Below, piece after piece: positions 1 to 8,423 of a stretch of 64,000 nucleotides of DNA (its first letter is position 1; each line of letters begins with the position of its first letter). Below the pieces are notes generated by a model, which worked only from the letters and a program-made list of their open reading frames with translations, had not been told where the DNA came from and searched no databases. Origin of the DNA: Palsa-504 sp963808615 (lineage in GTDB: Bacteria; Actinomycetota; Actinomycetes; Streptosporangiales; Streptosporangiaceae); assembly GCA_963808615.1 (NCBI GenBank), contig CAWEGV010000012.1, forward strand, positions 992,001-1,056,000. Reading direction: 5' to 3'. Both the position numbers and the translations under genes were made by a program.

Positions 1-327
1 AGCACCGTGGCCTTGGCGCCGAAGCGCTCAGCCCCGGCCGGCATGCCGGCTAGCTCCATGCACGGGACGCGTCGGCCACGTGGTGTTCTTCGTAGGACTC
101 AGCACGTCGTCCTTGAGGTCGGGGAGCAACGCGCAGACCTCGGGATACATCACCTCGTTCTCGATATAGGTGTGCACCGTGAGCAGCTCGATGATCTGCC
201 CGACGATCTTTCCTTTCGTCTTGACCGCCTTGCCACCGGCAGCTTGGAACTTGCGGAACAGTTTGCGGATTTCCTTGTGATCGGCCTTGTGGAAGCCGGC
301 GCAGCGCTCACCCACACGGGTCACCAT
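1..327 (-). pseudogene. Hemerythrin-like (HHE) domain protein, frameshifted, 3' end outside window
   Basis: The N-terminal part reads HKADHKEIRKLFRKF and later HTYIENEVMYPEV, the His/Glu pattern of hemerythrin HHE proteins, which bind a di-iron centre. After LKDDV the open frame becomes nonsense, but the next frame continues with ESYEEHHVAD and a third with MELAGMPAGAERF, both typical of the family. This implies two small indels, near 108 and near 62. I chose the ATG at 327 because homology begins there; the open frame upstream to 528 has no family character. The gene runs off the left edge, so its real end is unseen. Confidence 0.75.
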
Positions 328-427
328 GTGTGACTGGAGTAGCAGGCGGCTCGGGACGTGGTTAGCCCGGGACAAGGAGGGTAGCGCGCCGGAGCACCTT
401 TCGGAGGACGGCGAAGGGATCCTGAGC

Positions 428-643
428 ATGTGGGCATTTTTCTTCAGGCGCCTGCGGATGTGGCTGTTGCTGGCTATCGCCCTGCCGCTGACCCGGGCGC
501 TCGTGCATCGCCTGGCGCTGGCCGCCAAGCGCCGTGATCCATCCGCCCGAACAGCGAAGGCGCTGCATCAGGCCGACTCTACGGTCACCGCCGTATCCCG
601 GCGGGCGGCGCGCAAGACAGAACGCCGCAAGGCAGATCGCTGA
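428..643 (+). CDS. Small membrane-anchored hypothetical protein
   Basis: A 71-residue protein with one hydrophobic N-terminal segment (residues about 11-25, MWLLLAIALPLTRALV) and a strongly basic C-terminus (AARKTERRKADR). It resembles short actinobacterial proteins with one membrane helix and a positive cytoplasmic tail; I know no function for them. The ATG at 428 was chosen because it follows a purine-rich GAAGGGAT stretch and begins just before the helix. The longer frame from 287 has no membrane or family character. Confidence 0.55.
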   Translation: MWAFFFRRLRMWLLLAIALPLTRALVHRLALAAKRRDPSARTAKALHQADSTVTAVSRRAARKTERRKADR

Positions 644-871
644 TCCGTTACCACGGGACGAACAGTGCGAGTGAACCGTGGCCGCCGTCGGTCATTCCCG
701 CCCGGAGACCGGCCATGACCGCCGCCAGCCCAACCGCCGTCCCGGGCCCGCCGGCCAGGTCAGCGCACCGGTCTGCGGGGGTAGGCGTACGCGACCAGGT
801 TACGCACTAATGGCCTGCCACCGGTCGGCTCGGCTTACCCGGCGGCGGCCAGGGCCAGGATTGCAAGGCCG

Positions 872-1395
872 CTAGGCCGAGCGTGCCCTGGTTACCTGGT
901 CGGCGGCGCCGACCCGGAGGTCTTCGAGCAGGTCAGCCTGCTGCCGGGCCCGGGAGATGAGCTCGTCCAGGCGCCCTGGGTCGAGCCGCGTGTCGGTGTC
1001 CGCCAGGGTCCGCAGGGTGCGCCAGCCCGCGGCCTTTCCTTCCACGGCGAGCCGCAGCACTTCCAGTTCTTCGAGCTTGCTGAGGGGTGACCGAACGAAG
1101 AGGCGGCCGTTGAACTTCAGCCGGCCTTCTCCCCGATCCAGGCGGCGCCCACCTTGTACCGGCGGACCTTGATGCCGAGGGCCGCCATGATGTCCAGCAA
1201 GGCGGCACGGTCTTGCGCGATCTCAGCCGCGACGCGCCTGAGCGTGCCGCCGTCCTTTCCGTCGCGGTGGGATCGCGCCGTCCGGTGCGCCAGTTCGGTG
1301 CCTGCCGTCGCCCCCGCGAGATGGTCATTGAGGTAGATGCCGAGCATGCCGGCCTCGGATTGCCCGCTGTCACGGGCGGAGTCCGTGTTTGCCAT
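872..1395 (-). pseudogene. Conserved actinobacterial hypothetical protein with one frameshift
   Basis: The first 92 residues (start 1395, ending ...AAWIGEKAG) stop at a TGA that results from a shift near 1118. In the next frame the same protein continues as LKFNGRLFVRSPLSKLEELE and ends at 872 with a helical, charged tail (LDELISRARQQADLLEDLR). The joined product is about 170 residues, all-helical, without signal or membrane segment. The pattern SEAGMLGIYLNDHLAGATAG at the N-terminus belongs to a family I recognise as common in actinomycetes but without a known function. It lies 11 bp downstream of the catalase gene on the same strand, so the two are probably co-transcribed. Confidence 0.6.
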
Positions 1396-1406
1396 GATTC
1401 CTCCTG

Positions 1407-3566
1407 TCAGCCTTGGCCGGCGGATGCCGTCGCCGCGCCGGCCCGCTGCGCGATGGCGACCTGGCGGGGCCAGAACCGCAGCTTGGCACAGCGCGAGATG
1501 AAGTCGGCGGCAGAGTGTTCGTCCAGGTTGACGAAGCCGTCGTCGGTCAGGCCGCCGATCCCGGCGGCCTCGAACAGCGGGCTGGCGTCGGCGGTGTAGC
1601 CGATGAACTTGCAGTGGGCGTAGGCGTCGGCCACGAAGTCACGCACCGCGGGCTGGGCGGCCAGCGCGGGCGCGCCGTCCTTGGCGGCGAGCAGGATCAC
1701 CGCGTCGTAGAGCACGGACGGGCCGCCGTCGATCTTCTGGTCGGCCGGCGCGTGATTGCCGTCGCTGTCGTCGACGCCGCCGACCGCGTGGGCGATGAGC
1801 TCGACGTTGACCCGCGCCTGCTCGGCGGCCGACCTCACCTCGTCGAGCTTGTCGCCGTCGACGCCATCGGTGACCAGGATGCCGATCTTGCGGCCGGCGA
1901 AGCTGTCCGGCCCGTTGGCCAGGATGCTCAGCGCGGCGGAGGCCGGCAGGTCGCGGATGGTTTTCCGGGCGGCGGCCAGCGGGTCGGGCAGCCCGGGCAG
2001 GCCCAGTCCCTCGGCCACCGGGCCGGCCAGGTCGTCGCCGACGTTACGCAGCCCGGCCACCATCCGGGTCCGGATCGCCTCCCTGTCGCACTTGCTGAGC
2101 TCGAACACGAACGCGTCGATCACGTGCTGCCGCTCGGTCTCGGATTGGCTGACGAAGAACTGGCGCGCTTGGCTGTAGTGGTCGGCGAAGCTCTCCGGCC
2201 GGAGCCTGCGCTTGGGGCCGGCGTGATCACCCTGGCCGTCCGGGTAGCTGCGGAAACCGGCCAACGGGTCCTCCCGCGGCCCCGGCGGATCCCAGGAGTT
2301 CGGCTCGTAGTTGACCCGCCCCACCGGATTGGCCATGGCCATATGCCCGTCCTGCTGGAAATGCGCGACCGGGCACTTAGGCGCGTTGACGGGCAGGTGG
2401 GTGAAGTTGGGACTGCCCAGCCGCTTGAGCTGGGTGTCGAGGTAGGAGAAGTTCCTGCCCTGCAGCAGCGGATCGTTGGTGAAGTCGATGCCGGGGACGA
2501 TGTTCTGGGTGCAGAACGCCACCTGCTCGGTCTCGGCGAAGAAGTTGTCCACCACCTTGTCCAGGACCATGCGGCCGACCCGGCGGACCGGCACCTCTTC
2601 TTCGGGGATGATCTTGGTGGGGTCCAGTACGTCGAAGGCGAACCGGTCGGCGAAGTCGTCGTCGAACAGCTGCAGGCCCAGCTCCCATTCGGGGAAGTCG
2701 CCGGCGGTGATGGCGTCCCACAGGTCCCGGCGGTGGAAGTCGGGGTCGGCACCGCTGATCTTTAGCGCTTCGTTCCACACCACCGACTGCAAGCCCAGCT
2801 TCGGCTTCCAGTGGAACTTCACGAACGTGGACCGGCCCTCGGCGTTCACCAGCCGGAAGGTGTGCACGCCGAAGCCCTCCATGAACCGGAACGAGCGCGG
2901 GATGGCCCGGTCCGACATGATCCACATCAGCATGTGCGCCGATTCGGGCAGCAGCGAGACGAAGTCCCAGAAGTTGTCGTGCGCCGTCTGGGCCTGCGGG
3001 AAGCCGCGGTCGGGCTCCTGCTTGGCCGCGTGGATGATGTCAGGGAACTTGATCGCGTCCTGGATGAAGAACACCGGGATGTTGTTCCCCACCAGATCCC
3101 AGTTGCCTTCCCGGGTGTAGAACTTCGTCGCGAAGCCGCGCACGTCGCGGGCCAGGTCGCTTGAGCCCTTGTTCCCCGCTACGGTGGAGAACCTGACGAA
3201 CACCGGCGTGCGCAGGCCCGCCTCGGAGAACGGGTCGGCCCGGGTGAGCTCGGTCAGCGGCTCGTAGTTCTCGAAGTACCCGTGCGCCCCGTAGCCGCGG
3301 GCGTGCACCACCCGCTCCGGGATCCGCTCATGATCGAAATGGAAGATCTTCTCCCGGAAATGGAAGTCCTCAAGGGCACTGGGTCCGCGCTCGCCGGCCC
3401 GCAAGGTGTTCTGGTCGTCAGAGACCACGATGCCCTGCTGAGTAGTCAGCCGGGGCGCGTCGCCAGACGCCACCTGATGGGTTTCGCCGCCGTGGCCGCG
3501 CTCGACCCGCTGATCGCCGTACTCCACCGCCTGGCGGTCGGTGCCGGCTTTTTTACTGTTCGCCAT
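1407..3566 (-). CDS. katE: Catalase, large-subunit (HPII/KatE) type
   Basis: Catalase converts hydrogen peroxide to water and oxygen. The 719-residue length is that of the large-subunit heme catalases (about 700 or more), not the 480-500 residue type. Visible residues are the distal His88 in VVHARGYGAHG, Asn161/162 in DLVGNNIPVFF, and the proximal heme ligand Tyr375 in RNFSYLDTQLKRLG. Residues about 560-700 form the extra C-terminal DJ-1/GATase-like domain (GRKIGILVTDGVDG) found only in this class. The frame is intact and begins with ATG. A conserved small gene follows after 11 bp; the nearby hemerythrin relic fits an oxidative-stress neighbourhood. Confidence 0.95.
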   Translation of the reverse strand: MANSKKAGTDRQAVEYGDQRVERGHGGETHQVASGDAPRLTTQQGIVVSDDQNTLRAGERGPSALEDFHFREKIFHFDHERIPERVVHARGYGAHGYFENYEPLTELTRADPFSEAGLRTPVFVRFSTVAGNKGSSDLARDVRGFATKFYTREGNWDLVGNNIPVFFIQDAIKFPDIIHAAKQEPDRGFPQAQTAHDNFWDFVSLLPESAHMLMWIMSDRAIPRSFRFMEGFGVHTFRLVNAEGRSTFVKFHWKPKLGLQSVVWNEALKISGADPDFHRRDLWDAITAGDFPEWELGLQLFDDDFADRFAFDVLDPTKIIPEEEVPVRRVGRMVLDKVVDNFFAETEQVAFCTQNIVPGIDFTNDPLLQGRNFSYLDTQLKRLGSPNFTHLPVNAPKCPVAHFQQDGHMAMANPVGRVNYEPNSWDPPGPREDPLAGFRSYPDGQGDHAGPKRRLRPESFADHYSQARQFFVSQSETERQHVIDAFVFELSKCDREAIRTRMVAGLRNVGDDLAGPVAEGLGLPGLPDPLAAARKTIRDLPASAALSILANGPDSFAGRKIGILVTDGVDGDKLDEVRSAAEQARVNVELIAHAVGGVDDSDGNHAPADQKIDGGPSVLYDAVILLAAKDGAPALAAQPAVRDFVADAYAHCKFIGYTADASPLFEAAGIGGLTDDGFVNLDEHSAADFISRCAKLRFWPRQVAIAQRAGAATASAGQG

Positions 3567-3753
3567 GAGCCCTCCTCATGCCTGTCGGTGCCGCGGCGCG
3601 GCGGGGTGGCTGTCCGCAGGAAGCCGCTGCCCTACCCCTCGCCATGGCGACGACACATGCCCAGCCGGCCGAATTGAGGCGCGTAGTCACGCCAGATAAC
3701 TGCGACCGCTCGTTGAAGCGCGCCGCGGCGGGCCGCCCAGGGTGGTCAGGCGG

Positions 3754-3999
3754 TCAAACGCCTTCCTGGGCAGGGCCGCCGACCGAGGCGATGGTGACGA
3801 TCCGGCCGTGGCCCCGCCGGCGCATTACTGGCAGTGCCGCCAGCGCCAGGCGCACCGGCGCGAGCGCCATGGTGTTCAGCGCGGTCTTGTAGAGGCCGAC
3901 CTGTCCGTCCTGGACCGCCAGCGTGGCCTTTCCTGAGACCCGCGGCCGCCGGCCTGCCCGGCAGGTACCGCCTGTGAGCAGTATCGTGGCACTGGTCAC
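3754..3999 (-). pseudogene. Short-chain dehydrogenase/reductase (SDR) remnant
   Basis: Only a central SDR piece survives. ALNTMALAPVRLALAALPVM followed by RRGHGRIVTIASVGG matches the helix before, and the strand carrying, the catalytic serine in SDR enzymes. The N-terminal nucleotide-binding motif is reduced to TILLTGGT followed by unrelated sequence, and the YxxxK catalytic segment is missing because the frame ends right after SVGG. It cannot encode an active enzyme. It lies between the divergently placed catalase and F420-type oxidoreductase genes. Confidence 0.5.
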
Positions 4000-4188
4000 G
4001 CTGGGATCGTCAACACCGGCGTCGCTTACTGGCTGTTACCTGCTGGTCGACGAGGCCGGGGCGGCCACTTCCCACCGGAAAATTTCTTGCAGCCAACCGT
4101 CCGTCGAACTGCCCCGGCGCCGGTTAGATCACAGCGGGCTGGGCAGCACTTGGCTCCTGGTAGAGACGACAAGCACGGAGGATCTGTG

Positions 4189-5169
4189 ATGGCCAACGTG
4201 GGCTATACGCTGATGACCGAGCAGGCCGGGCCGAAGGACCTGGTGCGGTGGGCGGCGCGAGCCGAGGATGTCGGCTTCGACCTGCTGGTCAGCAGCGATC
4301 ACTATTTCCCGTGGGTGGATGAGCAGGGTCACGCGCCTAACGCCTGGGTGATGCTGGGCGCGGTGGCCCAGGTGACGGAGCACGCGGAACTGATGACCTA
4401 TGTCACGTGCCCGACGATGCGGTACCGCCCGGCCGTGGTGGCCCAGCAGGCGGCGACCCTGGCCCTGCTGAGCGACAACCGGTTCACCCTCGGGCTGGGC
4501 GCCGGGGAGAACCTCAACGAGCATGTCATCGGGGGCGGCTGGCCCGGCGCGGACCAGCGCCAGGAGATGCTCGCCGAGGCGGTGAGCATCATCCGGGCCC
4601 TGCTGGCCGGCGGGTACGTCAGCTTCAAGGGCGCTTACTTCCGGGTCGACGCGGCCAGGATCTGGGACTTGCCGGACCGTGCGGTGCCGCTCGGCGTCGC
4701 GGTGTCCGGACGGCAGTCGTGTGAGCTGTTCGCGCCGCTGGCCGAGGTGATGATCGCGGTTGAGCCGGACGGCTCCCTGGCCAGGTGGTGGGACGCCGCC
4801 TCGGGTGCGGGGCGGCCCGCGCGCAAGGTCGGGCAGATGCCGATCTGCTGGGGCCCGGACCGGGACGAGTGCATCGGTCGGGCGCACGAGCAGTTCCGCT
4901 GGTTCGGCGGCGGCTGGAAGGTCAACGCGGAACTGCCGGGCACGGCCGGCTTCGCTGGCGCCACCGGTTTCGTCCGACCCGAGGATGTGGCCGGCTCAAT
5001 TCCCTGCGGCGATTCCGTAGACGCGGTAGCCGAGGCAGCAGGAGCCTTCTTCAAGGCCGGCTTTACCGACCTCGCCCTGGTCCAGATCGGCGGCTCCGAG
5101 CCGGAGCAGGACCGGTTCTTCGCGGCCGCACCGGAGCTGATCACCGCATTGAAGGAAACCGCGGCCTAA
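4189..5169 (+). CDS. LLM-class F420-dependent oxidoreductase (G6PDH-like subfamily)
   Basis: A 326-residue luciferase-like monooxygenase-fold enzyme that probably uses coenzyme F420. It shows the typical N-terminal order: GYTLMTEQAGPKDLVRWA, then DLLVSSDHYFPWVDEQGH, then TPG-loop-like TYVTCPTMRYRPAVVAQQ, then FTLGLGAGENLNEHV. The C-terminus TDLALVQIGGSEPEQDRFF is characteristic of the F420-dependent glucose-6-phosphate dehydrogenase-like family. The substrate cannot be predicted. The start at 4189 follows a good ribosome binding site (ACGGAGGA, 6 nt upstream); the longer frame from 4087 lacks family sequence. The gene is intact. Confidence 0.88.
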   Translation: MANVGYTLMTEQAGPKDLVRWAARAEDVGFDLLVSSDHYFPWVDEQGHAPNAWVMLGAVAQVTEHAELMTYVTCPTMRYRPAVVAQQAATLALLSDNRFTLGLGAGENLNEHVIGGGWPGADQRQEMLAEAVSIIRALLAGGYVSFKGAYFRVDAARIWDLPDRAVPLGVAVSGRQSCELFAPLAEVMIAVEPDGSLARWWDAASGAGRPARKVGQMPICWGPDRDECIGRAHEQFRWFGGGWKVNAELPGTAGFAGATGFVRPEDVAGSIPCGDSVDAVAEAAGAFFKAGFTDLALVQIGGSEPEQDRFFAAAPELITALKETAA

Positions 5170-5300
5170 AGACCGCACTCTTCCTGCGCCGCGCCTCGCC
5201 TGGCCTCCTGCGCCTCGGCCTGGCGGTCTCGGTCGCGGCCCGGGCTGTGACCTCGTAGCCTTCGGGGAACGTCCAGATCGACCGAGGCGCGGGCGAAAGG

Positions 5301-5324
5301 GCGCAGGGCCGGCCGCCCCTGCGC
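5301..5324 (+). terminator. Possible terminator hairpin after the F420-type oxidoreductase gene
   Basis: GCGCAGGG pairs with CCCTGCGC across an 8-nt GC-rich loop. It lies between the end of the oxidoreductase gene (5169) and the start of the epimerase gene (5363). There is no T tract, so the call is tentative. Confidence 0.35.
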
Positions 5325-5362
5325 TCATGATCGCCCCGGTGGCCCGTGTAACACTTGACAGC

Positions 5363-6877
5363 ATGTCATCGCCATCGCGCTGCCTGGTCACCGGTGCTTC
5401 GGGGTACATCGGCGGACGGCTCGTCCCGGAGTTGCTAGGAGCGGGATACCCGGTCCGGTGCATGGCACGCGATCCGGGGAAGCTTAGCGACCGCCCGTGG
5501 TCGGGCCAGGTCGAGATCGCGGCCGCCGACGCGACGGACGAAAGCGCGGTGCGGCATGCCCTAGAGGGCGTGGACGTGGCCTATTACCTCATCCACTCCC
5601 TCGGAGTGGACGCGTCGTTCGAACGGCGCGACCGCACCGCGGCGGGGATCTTCGCCGTGGCCGCGAAAGCCGCGGGAGTGCGGCGCATCGTCTATCTGGG
5701 CGGCATCATCTCCGGGCAGGCCGGGGAACTGTCGCCGCACCTGCGCTCCCGCGCGGAGGTCGGCGACATCCTGCTGGCCAGCGGAGTGCCGACAGCCGCG
5801 CTGCAGGCCGCGGTGATCATCGGCAGCGGATCAGCCTCGTTCGAGATGCTCCGCTACCTCACCGAGCGCCTGCCGGCCATGGTCACCCCCAGATGGGTGG
5901 ACACCCGGATTCAGCCGATCGCCGTCCGGGACATGCTGCGCTACCTGGTCGGCAGCGCCGCGCTGCCGGCCGACGTCAGCCGCCGGTTCGACATCGGCGG
6001 CCCCGACGTGCTCACCTACGCGTAGATGATGCGCCGGTACGCCGAGGTGGCCGGGCTCACGCCGCGGATAATCGTGCCGGTGCCGGTGCTGACGCCGTGG
6101 CTGTCGTCGCTGTGGGTCGGGCTGGTGACCCCGGTGCCCGCCAGCCTGGCCATGCCGCTGGTGGAGTCCCTGCGGAACGAGGTCGTCTGCTCCGAGCACG
6201 ACATCGCCGAGTATATCCAGGACCCGCCCGAGGGGCTCCTGGCCCTCGACCAGGCCATCACTCTGGCACTGCGGTACACCCGCGAGGGTGCCGTCTCCAC
6301 CCGCTGGTCGTCGGCCGCGACGCCCGGCGCGCCCAGCGACCCGCTGCCGACCGACCCGTCGTGGGCCGGCGGATCGCTGTACGTCGACGCGCGTAACAGC
6401 ATCGTTCATGCCTCGCCGACGGCGCTGTGGCGGGTGATCGAGGGCATCGGGGGCGAGACCGGATGGTACTCCTTCCCGGCCGCCTGGGCCGTCCGCGGGC
6501 TGCTCGACCGGCTGGCCGGCGGGGTCGGACTGCGCCGCGGCCGCCGTGATCCCCGGCATCTGCTCGCCGGCGACGCCCTGGATTTCTGGCGGGTCGAGGC
6601 GATCGAGCCGGGAAAACTGCCGCGGCTGCGCGCGGAGATGAAACTGCCGGGCCTGGCCTGGCTGGAGATGTCGGTGGGCAAGGACTACGACGGGATGACC
6701 ACCTATAGCCAGCGGGCGGTTTTCCGGCCGCGCGGGCTCGCTGGTCATGCCTACTGGCGGTCCATTTCGCCGTTTCACGGCCTCGTCTTCGGCGGCATGC
6801 TCCAGAACATCACCGCCACCGCCACCGCCGAACGCGCCGACCGCGCAGGCAGCATCCCACGTCCGCACCTGGCTTGA
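5363..6877 (+). pseudogene. NAD(P)-binding SDR-family epimerase with C-terminal DUF2867-like region, split by an in-frame amber codon
   Basis: The N-terminal 220 residues are a Rossmann fold: CLVTGASGYIGGRLVPELL is the nucleotide motif, followed by VDVAYYLIHSLG and VRRIVYLGGI. The frame stops at TAG 6023-6025 within VLTYA*MMRRYAEVAG and then continues, without any shift, for 283 more residues ending in a polyketide-cyclase/DUF2867-like part (SLYVDARNSIVHASPTALWR). At this position I expect Glu, so one GAG to TAG change explains the break. Both halves otherwise look undamaged. Either the gene is recently inactivated or there is a base error. Start at ATG 5363, with an alternative ATG at 5327. 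Confidence 0.8.
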
Positions 6878-7068
6878 GACCGCAGGTAGCGGCCCGGACG
6901 ACATCGCGGCACGCCGCAAAGCGGTGCAGTTCCGAGGCACCGAGCTACTGGCCGAGGCCAAGACTCACGAGAAGTTCGCGGCCGCCACGATCGGCCGGAC
7001 GCCTGCCCGCCGGGGGCAACGCCGCACGACTTCGAGAACATCGGGGCCGTTCCTGACCGATCCCTCGC

Positions 7069-7341
7069 TCATCTTCTCTTCCCTACCAGGGACAGCACGG
7101 TCGTAGACCAGCCCTGCCACGTCGGGATGTAGGTAATGTCGCCGACCATCTTCTGCCCGGGCACCTCGGCGCTGAAGTCCTGGTTCACCAGGCCGGGACC
7201 GGCCCGGCCGCTCCCTGCGATGTGGTGGGCGGCCGCCACGGCCGTGGCTGGCAGGCCACCAGGCGCAGCTCGCATCAGGGCGCGGACCAGCTCCGGGCCC
7301 GCCACCACGCCCCAGCGGGCCAGACCTCGGCATCCCAGCAT
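7069..7341 (-). mobile_element. IS3-family transposase (OrfB) fragment
   Basis: The reading frame contains ELVRALMRAA and, after degenerate sequence, GLVNQDFSAEVPGQKMVGDI and TYIPTWQGW. This is the start of the rve/DDE domain of IS3 OrfB, where the D of GDITYIPTWQGW is catalytic. The expected next segment (YLATVLD...) is gone and the frame ends after WSTTVLSLVGKRR. No inverted repeat or OrfA was found. It is a scrap directly upstream of the IS21 relic. Confidence 0.65.
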
Positions 7342-7403
7342 TCCCGCAGCCCAGGCCCTCGCCAGCCCGGACCGGCAGGTCGTTAAGTAGCCATAAGAGC
7401 CGA

Positions 7404-7806
7404 ATGTCCGAGTTCAGAGAACGGATCAACTTCGAAGCCAGCCTGTATTCGGTGCCCGCCCGGGCGATCTGGCCCGGGCAGCGCCTCGAGCTGCGCGTCA
7501 CCGCCGGCCAGGTCGCCATCCACGCCCCGGTCACCGGCGAGCTGCTCGCCGCTCATCCCCGGGTGGCCGTCCGCGGCTCGTGGGTGGTCGACCCCGCGCA
7601 CTGGGACGGGCTGCCCGACGGGCACACCCGGGCCCGCCACCACCGGGCCACCGCCCTGCTTGGCCGATCCCGGCGATGCCCCGCCGCAGCCTGGCCCGCT
7701 GGCTGCGCTGCTGTCCGCCCACGCCGCCGCAGCCACCCCAGTGGGCCGTCGGCCGCTGTCCGATTATGCCGCCGCCGCGGCCGCTTCCAAGGAGAATCTG
7801 AGATGA
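7404..7806 (+). pseudogene. istA: IS21-family transposase IstA, C-terminal fragment
   Basis: INFEASLYSVPARAI, RLELRVTAGQVAIHA and ELLAAHPRVAVRG match the C-terminal beta-barrel region of IS21 IstA transposases. The catalytic DDE domain is absent. The frame is lost after about residue 75 and regained near the end as RRPLSDYAAAAAASKENLR, whose TGA (7804-7806) overlaps the ATG of istB. That ATGA overlap is the usual istA-istB arrangement and supports this reading. The 5' end abuts the IS3 scrap. Confidence 0.7.
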
Positions 7807-8423
7807 GCGAACTGACCGCCAACCGGATCCGGGCCCACGCCGAGCGCCTCGGCCTGACCCAGCTGGCCGGCAGCGCCGGCGAGCTCGCCGGCCGCGCCGA
7901 GGCCGACTAGCTCGGCTACCTCGGCTTCCTTGACATGCTGCTAGAAGAAGAACTCGGGCTGCGCGAGTCCCGCCGGTTCCGCAACGCGCTCAAACTGTCC
8001 GGCCTGCCCCACCACAAGACCCTCGATGAGTTCGACTTCGCCTTCCGGCCCGACCTCGACGCCCGGCGCATCCGCGACCTGGCCACCTTGTCCTTCATTG
8101 ACGCCAAGAGCAACATCGCCTTCCTCGGCCCTTCCGGCGTCGGCAAGACCATGCTCGCCGCCGCGCTGGCCGTCGCCGCCTGCAGGCCGGCTACTCCATC
8201 TACTTCACCAGCCTGGACGACCTAGTCCGGCGGCTGCGCGCCGCCGAGGCCACCGGCCGGTTCAGCCGCCAGCTGCAAGCCTTCCTGCGGCCCGCGCTGC
8301 TGCTGCTGCTGGTCGACGAGGTCGGCTACCTGCGCCTGGACCGCGCCGAAGCCAACATGCTCTTCCAGCTGGTCTCCCGCCGCTACGAACGCGGCAGCAT
8401 GATCACCACCAGCAATAAGAGCT

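Noticed and set aside
678..871. A small gene on the plus strand at 678-875
   Set aside because: Arg/Pro/Gly-rich frame with no ribosome site and no family character.
1413..2765. A 450-residue frame antisense to the catalase gene
   Set aside because: Shadow of a GC3-rich gene; composition is Val/Gly/Asp-repeat-like with no domain, while the catalase on the other strand is unmistakable.
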